A DNA stretch of 12,138 nt from a bacterium. GTDB lineage: Bacteria > JAHJDO01. Under the pieces are notes generated by a model. That model ran no database searches. It was not told where the DNA came from and saw only the letters and a list, made by a program, of their open reading frames with translations. This document shows positions 1-6,265 of the stretch, in pieces; the first letter of the stretch is position 1; every line of letters begins with the position of its first letter. The position numbers and the translations under genes were made by a program. The stretch is from positions 1-12,138 of the forward strand of contig JAUWOV010000055.1 of assembly GCA_030611945.1 (NCBI GenBank), in the 5' to 3' direction.

Positions 1-34
1 ATCTGACTTGTGACATCTTTTTTGTTAATAGCAT
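1..34 (-). CDS. Start of an outward-facing gene, probable transposase (partial)
   Basis: ATG at 34-32 follows GGAG with 6 bases of spacing. The visible product is MLLTKKMSQVR, then the contig ends. It is identical to the partial gene at the right end. Transposase is inferred only from its position inside a repeated block with its own promoter; 11 residues are too few for any family assignment. Confidence 0.4.
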   Translation of the reverse strand, partial: MLLTKKMSQVR

Positions 35-49
35 CTTTATCTCCGTTTT

Positions 50-64
50 TCACCCATTGGGTGA
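50..64. repeat. 15-bp dyad in the leader of the terminal-repeat gene (left copy)
   Basis: TCACCCA-T-TGGGTGA has perfect 7-base arms around one central base. It lies between the -10 box and the ribosome binding site of the outward gene, so it could be an operator for autoregulation or a short leader hairpin. The same dyad is at 12075-12089. Confidence 0.6.
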
Positions 65-172
65 TGCTCTGTTTTTGCTATTATACCAGCAGAGCCTGCT
101 TCTTTCTACCTTTTTTTAGGCTTCTATCTAGGTTTTTGGGCAACCACATTTAGAAATGTCTTATTTTAAGAT

Positions 173-1255
173 TTATTTTATTTCCTCTGACACTCCTGCA
201 TCTTCAAAAGTTGCCATCTCATTCAATATTTTTATTCCTGCTTCTATTATACTGATCCCAAGGACTGCTCCTGTGCCTTCGCCAAGTCTCATGTTCAGGT
301 CTAAAATCGGATTAAGGTTCATTCTATTGAGCATGTACTGATGTCCTGCTTCTACAGATTTATGCGCCGCAAAAACATATTCCTTTACCTGAGGACATAA
401 TTCGTATGCAATAAGAGCGCCCGCTGTAGATATTAGCCCATCAATTACAACGGGAGTATTTGCCGCTGCTGCCCCGAGTACACAGCCACATAATCCTCCA
501 ATTTCAAATCCGCCAACCTTTGCTAATATATCAATAGGATCTTTAGTATCAGGTTTATTAATATCCAACGCCTTTTTTATAACTCTAACCTTATTCTCAA
601 ATGCTTCATCCGAAATCCCTGTTCCCCGACCTGTGACTTTCTCAACCTCAATCTCTGAAAAAGCTGCAATCACTGCGCTGCTCGGTGTAGTATTTCCTAT
701 CCCCATATCACCCGTCCCTAATATATCAAGGCCATGTTTCTTTCTTTCCATAAATACTTCCATACCATTCTCTATTGATTTTACTGCATCCTCTCTTGTC
801 ATTGCGGGACCTTTTGTCATATTCTTAGTGCCAAAAGCAACTTTTTTATTTATAAAATTTCGGATTTCGTCCCGAATGCTTTCGGGAGGATTTCGGATTT
901 CGGCAGCTACTCCCATATCAATAACAATTACCCTTGCTCCAACATGTTTTGCCAAAACATTGATACCTGCGCCTTCTCTTAAAAAATTATATACCATTTG
1001 AGGCGTAACTTCCTGAGGAAACGCGCTAACGCCTTCCTCTACAACTCCATGATCTCCAGCCATTGCAAAAATTACTTTATCTCTGAATTCGGGTTTGATA
1101 TCTCCTGTGATTCCCACAACTTGTTTTGCAAACTCCTCCAATCTGCCCAGACTCCCTCTAGGTTTAGTGAGATTGTCAAGCCTTCTCTGTGCTTCGCTCA
1201 TAAGCTTTGAATCTAACGGCTTAATTCTACCAATTACCTGTTTGATTTTGTCCAT
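173..1255 (-). CDS. cobT: Nicotinate-nucleotide--dimethylbenzimidazole phosphoribosyltransferase CobT
   Basis: Cytoplasmic enzyme that transfers phosphoribose from nicotinate mononucleotide to the lower-ligand base, giving alpha-ribazole phosphate for cobamide assembly. The 360-residue product is close to the usual family length of about 350. Recognisable blocks are [13 protein letters not shown] (31-43), AMAGDHGV (64-71), the [11 protein letters not shown] loop, GRGTGI, and the C-terminal RLGEGTGA, whose glutamate (E326) matches the family's catalytic base. ATG follows GGGGAG with 6 bases of spacing. The gene lies 19 bases after the TrpD-like gene and is the last visible gene of the cobamide operon. 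Oddity: residues 119-129 ([11 protein letters not shown]) are an extra 11-residue piece, with EIRN repeated straight after it, encoded by a palindromic insertion in frame. The terminal inverted repeat begins 32 bases after the stop codon. Confidence 0.95.
   Translation of the reverse strand: MDKIKQVIGRIKPLDSKLMSEAQRRLDNLTKPRGSLGRLEEFAKQVVGITGDIKPEFRDKVIFAMAGDHGVVEEGVSAFPQEVTPQMVYNFLREGAGINVLAKHVGARVIVIDMGVAAEIRNPPESIRDEIRNFINKKVAFGTKNMTKGPAMTREDAVKSIENGMEVFMERKKHGLDILGTGDMGIGNTTPSSAVIAAFSEIEVEKVTGRGTGISDEAFENKVRVIKKALDINKPDTKDPIDILAKVGGFEIGGLCGCVLGAAAANTPVVIDGLISTAGALIAYELCPQVKEYVFAAHKSVEAGHQYMLNRMNLNPILDLNMRLGEGTGAVLGISIIEAGIKILNEMATFEDAGVSEEIK
857..902. repeat. Palindromic element in frame within cobT, flanked by 13-bp direct repeats
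   Basis: The core is a hairpin TCCCGAA-TGCT-TTCGGGA (870-887). It is flanked by two identical 13-base copies of ATTTCGGATTTCG at 857-869 and 890-902, spaced exactly 33 bases apart. That equals 11 codons, so the insertion adds [11 protein letters not shown] to CobT without shifting the frame. The direct repeats look like a target duplication or a slipped-strand duplication. Known CobT proteins, as I recall them, pass from VAAxI straight to a segment like NFINKKVA. The insertion claim rests on that recall and on the internal repeat. Confidence 0.65.
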
Positions 1256-1274
1256 GATTTACTCCCCTATTTTT

Positions 1275-2384
1275 TTATATCTGCGCTAATAAGTTATCTA
1301 ACTTACTTAATCCACGTTCATGATTACTATTCTGTTCCCTCACCCATTGTCTCAATTTCTCTATTGCCTGACCTGATTCAATCGTCTCCTTAGATCGCTT
1401 AACTCCTTCTTCAAAATCTGCAACCTTATTCATCATATAGAGAATAGGCGCTGTGTTAAGACAAATAATATCGTGCTTTGGGCCTCTATCCTTACCTGTT
1501 AATACTTTTAGAAAACTCAGTATTTCTTCATCCATACTCTCAGCAAAAAGGATATCCGTATATCTGGCTCGTTTAATCCCAACGTCCTCCGGCATAATTG
1601 TATAATTGGATATTTCACCATTTTCTTTTAATTCAGCGATTATTGTCTCGCCAAAAGAGGAAACCTCATCTATGCCTCTGGTCTTATCTTCATTTAGTCC
1701 GTGAACTACTATGGCTTTTTTATATCCAATTTCCTTCATTACTTCAGCGGCAGTAGATACCATATCTTTTTTATATACTCCGCGTACCGCATACTCAGGC
1801 AAACATGGATTAGCCAAAGATCCGGCTATATTTAATGTAGTCCCAAAGCGGATTTGGGATAAAATCCTGCCTAATGCTTGAGGATGAACCTTGGAACTCA
1901 TGCCGTTAAAGATTCCTATCCCGGCATTTTCAATGCTCTTTTTCACAATTTCCACATCGCATTCCACATCTACTCCTAATGCTTCCATGATATCCACAGC
2001 GCCGCATCTTGATGTAATAGCTCTTGCGCCATGTTTAGCCATGTATATGCCGTTAGCTGCTGCAACTATTGCCGCTGCAGTACTAATGTTAAATGTTTTC
2101 ATCTGATCCATACCCGTTCCGCAGTTCTCCACAACAGGTTCTTTTATATCAGGTTTTATCTTTACAGTATCTATCTCGTAAATGGCTCTCCATGCTCCTG
2201 CAATTTCCTCCGGAGTTTCCCCCTTTTCAACCAGCGCTGCAAGAAAAGCGCCCTGCTGCAAGTCAGGTTGTTGGTTTAAGAGAATCTCCTTGAACATGGC
2301 ATAACTCTCATCACAAGATAAATCCTTGCGGTCAATTAAGCGCTGAATTTTTAACCCAAACTTTGCGATTCTTTCTGTATCCAT
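1275..2384 (-). CDS. TrpD-like phosphoribosyltransferase in the cobamide operon, substrate unknown
   Basis: This 369-residue protein has the layout of the anthranilate phosphoribosyltransferase / nucleoside phosphorylase class II fold: a helical N-terminal domain (about 1-75), then GTGMD (89-93) and NIST (99-102) for phosphoribose binding, KHGAR (117-121) and CGAVDIMEALG (128-138). In classical TrpD the matching blocks read GTGGD, KHGNR and SGSADVLEALG. The substrate-contacting Asn of KHGNR is Ala here and the following serine-rich block is changed, so anthranilate is a doubtful substrate. No other trp gene is nearby; it sits between a dehydrogenase and cobT. I infer a role in making or activating a base or phenol for the lower ligand, but the sequence does not prove this. 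ATG follows GAGGGGAG with 4 bases of spacing. 17 bases separate it from the dehydrogenase stop. Confidence 0.8.
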   Translation of the reverse strand: MDTERIAKFGLKIQRLIDRKDLSCDESYAMFKEILLNQQPDLQQGAFLAALVEKGETPEEIAGAWRAIYEIDTVKIKPDIKEPVVENCGTGMDQMKTFNISTAAAIVAAANGIYMAKHGARAITSRCGAVDIMEALGVDVECDVEIVKKSIENAGIGIFNGMSSKVHPQALGRILSQIRFGTTLNIAGSLANPCLPEYAVRGVYKKDMVSTAAEVMKEIGYKKAIVVHGLNEDKTRGIDEVSSFGETIIAELKENGEISNYTIMPEDVGIKRARYTDILFAESMDEEILSFLKVLTGKDRGPKHDIICLNTAPILYMMNKVADFEEGVKRSKETIESGQAIEKLRQWVREQNSNHERGLSKLDNLLAQI

Positions 2385-2401
2385 CTGGCTCCCCTCATAT
2401 A

Positions 2402-3367
2402 TTATGGATAAAGTAATATTTTCAATCCACTTCTCTTCTCTACTAATTTCAGCGCTTTCTCAAGCTCCCAAAGCGGCATTTTATGCGAAATAAGGTCTTT
2501 AACTTTCACTCTTCCATCTGCAAGGAATTCAAGAGCTTGCTGACCATGCCTGTAACTGCATCCATAAGCTCCAACAAGCGTTTGCTCATAATAATGAAAC
2601 TGGTTAAAATCAATTTGAAGATTAGACGCATCAGGAGCAAGCCCGGAAAAAACCACAACACGACCTCTGGGATTAAGATGGGAAATGGCCTCTTTATAAG
2701 CCTCAACAGAGCCAACAGCCACAATGCATACATCAAACCCATTGCGTGTAGGTTTTTTAAACCCATTAGCTAAGGAACGTCTGCGCTCATCAGGTTCAAT
2801 AACAAAAGGTTCGGCACCTAGTGCTGATGCACCACGGCACAGCAACCTTCCTGCAGGACCCGCTCCCCATATCCCGATTGTCTCTCCTTTCTTAAGTCGG
2901 GAAAGTTCAAGCGCGTTAAGACAGCATGAAAGAGGTTCAGCAAATATAGCTATCTCATCAGGAAGTTTATCAGAAATAGAAATTAGACTTTTCACTGGAG
3001 CAAGCACATACTCTGCAAAGCCACCATCACGATGGAATCCCATTATTCTCATATCCTCACATAGATTTTCCGCACCGCTTTTACACGCAGGACATTTGCC
3101 GCATGCTGTCCCGGGATATACATAAACGCGCTGTCCGCAGGAAAACCCAGAAACATCGGTTCCAATCTCAGAAATCGTACCAACAACCTCCTCTCCCGGC
3201 ACACGAGGCAGTACAAGATCTCTGTGCCCTACTCTAATTAATTTTAAATCCGTACGGCATAGTCCGGTAACACTGACCCGTATCATAACCTCACCAGCCA
3301 CAGGATGCGGAATATTAACATTCCTAATGCTAAATGACCCAATTTGTTCAACAACTATAGCTTTCAT
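2402..3367 (-). CDS. Zinc-type medium-chain dehydrogenase in the cobamide operon
   Basis: A 321-residue member of the medium-chain dehydrogenase/reductase superfamily, predicted to oxidise or reduce an alcohol with NAD(P). Visible are the N-terminal catalytic domain with GLCRTD (C37), the structural-zinc loop with cysteines C89, C92, C95 and C103, the EPLSCC segment that supplies a zinc ligand in sorbitol-dehydrogenase-like members, and the Rossmann motif GAGPAG. The usual PGHExxG motif reads PGEEVVG, so the His zinc ligand is replaced by Glu. I chose ATG 3367, not ATG 3376: AGGAG touches the upstream ATG but lies 9 bases before the second, and family members usually start MKA. It starts 12 bases after the cbiB stop. 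The substrate is unknown; a role in lower-ligand or linker chemistry is suggested only by position. Confidence 0.85.
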   Translation of the reverse strand: MKAIVVEQIGSFSIRNVNIPHPVAGEVMIRVSVTGLCRTDLKLIRVGHRDLVLPRVPGEEVVGTISEIGTDVSGFSCGQRVYVYPGTACGKCPACKSGAENLCEDMRIMGFHRDGGFAEYVLAPVKSLISISDKLPDEIAIFAEPLSCCLNALELSRLKKGETIGIWGAGPAGRLLCRGASALGAEPFVIEPDERRRSLANGFKKPTRNGFDVCIVAVGSVEAYKEAISHLNPRGRVVVFSGLAPDASNLQIDFNQFHYYEQTLVGAYGCSYRHGQQALEFLADGRVKVKDLISHKMPLWELEKALKLVEKRSGLKILLYP

Positions 3368-3379
3368 AAAGTTCATCTC

Positions 3380-4297
3380 CTACATAAAGATTCTTATACA
3401 ACAACCAAAAACTATTGACAATGCGGAACATACATACATTATCCTTATAGAATCTTTTATATCCAAAAGCTCAAGAGGCTTTTCAGCATCGCCTATACAG
3501 GGTGATTTTCCGATTCTTATTCCAAGCGCTCCTGCAAATCCTGCTTCAGGAATACCGCTGTTTGGACTTGCATGTTTTTTTCTATCCCTTGAAATTATCC
3601 TGATAGAATCTCCGAATCCCTTTCCTGAAATAAACGAAGCTATTGGGATTAATGCCATTGATATTCGCGCAGGTATAAAATTGACTATGTCATCCAGTTT
3701 TGCAGATGCCCACCCAAGATTCACATATCTCTTGTTCTTGTACCCAACCATTGAATCAAGTGTATTTATCGCCTTATACGCCATACACAAAGGGGCTCCT
3801 CCAATAAATGCAAAGAAAAGTGGGGAAACAATCCCATCTACTGTGTTCTCTGCCACAGTTTCCACACTGGCTCTTATAATCTCTCTCTCATTTAAGTCTT
3901 CAGTATCCCTTCCAACAATTCTTGACAAATTCTTCCTTGCCAGAGATAAATCATTCCTATTTAGAGATGTATACACTCTGTTTGTTTCAATTGCGAGGTC
4001 TTTTACTGACAATGAGACAAAAATAAAATAAATACTTGCCATTACTCCAAATATCCAATGCAGGCGCGTTGCAAGCCATATCAATATAAAAACAAAGAAA
4101 TATGTTCCAAGCACAACCAGAAATGCCAGAATTATCCCGGCAACTTTTTCATTGCTTACAACTGCCCTTATCTTCTCTTCCAATACCTCTATTATTCTTC
4201 CTATCAGGACAATGGGATGAGGAAATCTCTCAGGATCCCCTATAATCAAATCCAGAATATATGCAAAAATTATTTGAACTGTAATGAAATATGTCAT
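3380..4297 (-). CDS. cbiB: Adenosylcobinamide-phosphate synthase CbiB
   Basis: Integral membrane enzyme that joins aminopropanol phosphate to adenosylcobyric acid, giving adenosylcobinamide phosphate. The 305-residue length is normal. Family blocks are LDLIIGDPERFPHPIVLIGRII at the N terminus, RIVGRDTEDLNEREIIRASVET, ENTVDGIVSPLFF, APLCMAYKAINTLDSMVGYKN and GWASAKLDD. Hydrophobic membrane segments lie near residues 5-20, 53-90, 150-170, 205-225 and at the C terminus. The start codon overlaps the cobD stop as ATGA, so the two genes are translationally coupled. CbiB uses the aminopropanol phosphate made by CobD, which matches the gene order. The E. coli name for this protein is also CbiB; CobD is its name in the Pseudomonas nomenclature. 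Confidence 0.95.
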   Translation of the reverse strand: MTYFITVQIIFAYILDLIIGDPERFPHPIVLIGRIIEVLEEKIRAVVSNEKVAGIILAFLVVLGTYFFVFILIWLATRLHWIFGVMASIYFIFVSLSVKDLAIETNRVYTSLNRNDLSLARKNLSRIVGRDTEDLNEREIIRASVETVAENTVDGIVSPLFFAFIGGAPLCMAYKAINTLDSMVGYKNKRYVNLGWASAKLDDIVNFIPARISMALIPIASFISGKGFGDSIRIISRDRKKHASPNSGIPEAGFAGALGIRIGKSPCIGDAEKPLELLDIKDSIRIMYVCSALSIVFGCCIRIFM

Positions 4298-5397
4298 CCT
4301 AATATCTTCTTAAGAGCCTTAATCAAGAGTTCGTTTTCAGCCCTTTTCTTAACCGCTATTCTTATAAACGAGCTATTCAATCCCTTGAAATTGCCGCAGT
4401 TTCTTACAACAATTTTGTCCCTTATAAGAAGTCTCTCTAAGCCTGCGGGACGGGCAGGCCCGCCCCCTACAAAAGTAGGGGTCAGGCCTGCCTGACCCAT
4501 TAATTTAAATAGAATAAAATTTGTATATGAATCAAATACTTTTATAGATTTTATGCTCTTCAATTCTGAAGACAGAAAATTTCGTTCCTTAATCAAAATT
4601 CTTTTGCTTTTCTCAATATATGCTGAATCGGCTAATAAATAAGAACCTGCAATCTGAGCAAATGTATTTACAGACCATGTCGGCTGGAAATTTTTTATCT
4701 TTGCGCTTAAACGAGCAGATACCACTCCGAAGCCAAGTCTTAATCCCGGAATTCCAAGAAACTTTGTCAATGACCTTATAACAAAAAGATTTTGCTGCCT
4801 TTGAGCTCTCGCAGCTAAACTCTCATCCTCAATCAAATCTATAAATGCTTCATCAATTACTACAAAGACATTATGCCGCTTGGCAAGATGCAGAATATTG
4901 TAAAGTGTATTGCGGGATATCTTCTGACCTGTCGGATTGTTCGGATTACAGATAAATAGAACTTCCACACTCTTAATAATGCTTCTTATATCCTGTAAAT
5001 TCAGCCCAAATCCTTCCTTCTCTTCCAGCTTTACAAATTTAATATTGCAATCAATATTTGACAATGCTTTCTCATATTCTGAAAAGGTAGGAATAATAAC
5101 AGCCGCCTTTTTGGGACGCAGCAAGTAGCATATAAGATATATTAGTTCTGTTGCCCCATTAGCTGGTACCAAACATGTTTTCTTGATGTTATATCTGTCT
5201 GAGATTGCATCTATCAACTCTCTGCAATCAGGGTCAGGATACATGCGAATTTTATTAAAATCTTCTTTGAGAACCTGTTTCAGCCTGTATGGGTGAGAAA
5301 CGGGATTTATATTTGCACTAAAGTCAACTATCTCACCAAGCGCTATATTGTGCTTTTTACTAATTTGGTATAAGTTGCCGCCGTGCTGAGGTTTCAA
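4294..5397 (-). CDS. cobD: Threonine-phosphate decarboxylase CobD (aminotransferase fold)
   Basis: PLP enzyme that decarboxylates L-threonine phosphate to aminopropanol phosphate, the linker of the cobamide nucleotide loop. Family features are HGGNLYQ near the N terminus, FSANINPV (26-33), the NPNNPTG motif (151-157), IDEAF (181-185) and SLTKFLGIPGLRLGF with PLP lysine K212. The start is TTG: an in-frame TAG stop directly precedes it, and a strong GGAGGAG (5410-5404) lies 6 bases upstream. The first 38 bases overlap the end of pduX, and the stop overlaps the cbiB start. Oddity: residues 301-319, between FKLM and LERLLIRDK, are a glycine/proline-rich insert encoded by a GC-rich palindromic element. 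All catalytic motifs lie before the insert and it stays in frame, so the enzyme may still work. Confidence 0.93.
   Translation of the reverse strand: MKPQHGGNLYQISKKHNIALGEIVDFSANINPVSHPYRLKQVLKEDFNKIRMYPDPDCRELIDAISDRYNIKKTCLVPANGATELIYLICYLLRPKKAAVIIPTFSEYEKALSNIDCNIKFVKLEEKEGFGLNLQDIRSIIKSVEVLFICNPNNPTGQKISRNTLYNILHLAKRHNVFVVIDEAFIDLIEDESLAARAQRQQNLFVIRSLTKFLGIPGLRLGFGVVSARLSAKIKNFQPTWSVNTFAQIAGSYLLADSAYIEKSKRILIKERNFLSSELKSIKSIKVFDSYTNFILFKLMGQAGLTPTFVGGGPARPAGLERLLIRDKIVVRNCGNFKGLNSSFIRIAVKKRAENELLIKALKKILG
4441..4498. repeat. GC-rich palindromic element inserted in frame in cobD
   Basis: This 58-base block is strikingly GC-rich against an AT-rich gene. It folds into several hairpins: CCCCTAC-AAAA-GTAGGGG (4464-4481), GGGTCAGGC-CT-GCCTGACCC (4479-4498) and GCCTGC...GCAGGC (4441-4459). 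It encodes residues 301-319 of CobD (GQAGLTPTFV then GGGPARPAG), which the family lacks as far as I recall. The architecture resembles mobile palindromic repeats such as the Rickettsia palindromic elements. Copy number in the rest of the genome is not visible here. Confidence 0.75.
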
Positions 5398-6265
5398 CTA
5401 GTTCTCCTCCCCCGTTTACAAGTTTAGTAATATAAAAGGTGAATTTTGCCTTAAATCTTTTTTCTATACTGCAAACAACCGTCTGCATATCAACCTGACC
5501 CGGGGAAAACAAAATACCAACAACCGTTCCACTATGAGCAGTATTAATTCCGCAAGCTCCTAATTCATTTGCAATTTTCATGATATCCATAAGCTCTCTT
5601 TTATGCAAAATTTTCTGATTGAATTCAGCGCTCATTGTTGCGCCTTTTCCAAGCATATATATGTCTTTTTTTCTAATTCCGTCTTTAACAAGCTCATAAG
5701 CTTCTCTCAACTCTGAAGCATTATTGAATTTCTCCAATATTTCATTACGTCTGGAATTAAACTCAAGAGTATTGATTCTTCCACCTAAATCAACAATCAA
5801 TATGTCCATTTCAGGTGGAGAGCCAATATATTCCTTTATTACTCCGCTTATATGGTCAAAAGTCAGCATGTCTTTAAACATCAAACCGTCTGTTGGTTCA
5901 ATAGAGATCGCTATTCCGGCAATTTCCAAAGGAGTTATATCTCTACCCGAAGCCTCTGCTGTAGCGATGCAGGTTCCAATTATGTCTGAGGTGCTGCTGC
6001 TCATACCTTTTTCCTGTGGAATTTCAGAATTTATACATATTTCCCCGCCGCATTTAAACATACCAAAATAATCCAGAACCTTCCTCATAGCTTCGCAGGA
6101 CTTATACTTATCGTCCGGTGCCTTTATTCTGGAATTTGATTCATCTATATCAACCTCAATATATGAATAAACATTTACAGGGCATGTTATAAGAAGATGC
6201 GTCCCGTCAAGCACACCCTGCCACAACTCTCCGCATGCGCCGGGAACTTTTACTGTTGTCTTCAT
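5360..6265 (-). CDS. pduX: L-threonine kinase PduX (GHMP kinase family)
   Basis: Cytoplasmic kinase that makes L-threonine O-3-phosphate, the substrate of CobD, for the aminopropanol linker of cobamides. The 301-residue length fits the family. The N terminus has PGACGEL (8-14), matching the PGSCGE signature of PduX proteins. The ATP-binding GHMP motif is PQEKGMSSSTSD (83-94), and a C-terminal GHMP-type block includes GINTAHSGTVVGILF. The ATG overlaps the nadB stop as ATGA, and the 3' end overlaps cobD by 38 bases, so the kinase and decarboxylase acting in sequence are encoded next to each other and probably translated together. No pdu microcompartment genes are present, so the role is cobamide synthesis and not propanediol use. 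Confidence 0.92.
   Translation of the reverse strand: MKTTVKVPGACGELWQGVLDGTHLLITCPVNVYSYIEVDIDESNSRIKAPDDKYKSCEAMRKVLDYFGMFKCGGEICINSEIPQEKGMSSSTSDIIGTCIATAEASGRDITPLEIAGIAISIEPTDGLMFKDMLTFDHISGVIKEYIGSPPEMDILIVDLGGRINTLEFNSRRNEILEKFNNASELREAYELVKDGIRKKDIYMLGKGATMSAEFNQKILHKRELMDIMKIANELGACGINTAHSGTVVGILFSPGQVDMQTVVCSIEKRFKAKFTFYITKLVNGGGELVETSARRQLIPN
5404..5410 (-). promoter_or_regulatory. Ribosome binding site that sets the TTG start of cobD
   Basis: GGAGGAG on the minus strand lies 6 bases before the TTG at 5397. The preceding codon is an in-frame stop, so the TTG is the only reasonable start for the conserved KPQHGGN N terminus. It lies inside the 3' end of pduX, which couples the two genes. 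Confidence 0.8.

Larger units (their letters stand above)
1..140 (-). mobile_element. Left terminal copy of a 140-bp inverted repeat, probable insertion-sequence end
   Basis: These 140 bases are the exact reverse complement of 11999-12138; identity stops at base 141 (C here, T in the other copy). Read on the minus strand from 140 to 1, the block starts CCCAAAAACCTAG, carries an extended -10 box (TATAAT at 85-80), a dyad (50-64), a GGAG ribosome binding site (44-41) and an ATG at 34, and runs off the contig. Promoter, leader and start of an outward-facing gene repeated at both ends suggest the left part of a multicopy insertion sequence. The family cannot be named from 11 codons, and target duplications are outside the window. 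The exact length of 140 also fits an assembly-graph overlap (k-1 for k=141), so the contig probably ends because the element is repeated. Confidence 0.7.

Noticed and set aside
146-159. ACATTT-AG-AAATGT after cobT as a terminator
   Set aside because: The stem is short and AT-only at its base, the loop is too small unless the stem is shortened, and no T run follows on the minus strand.
3367-3376. ATG 3376 as the dehydrogenase start
   Set aside because: The AGGAG ribosome binding site touches this ATG directly, while ATG 3367 has normal spacing and gives the usual MKA start.
4058-4495. Plus-strand ORFs over cbiB, cobD, pduX and the ATPase
   Set aside because: They lie antisense to well-supported conserved genes and have low-complexity, shadow-like translations.
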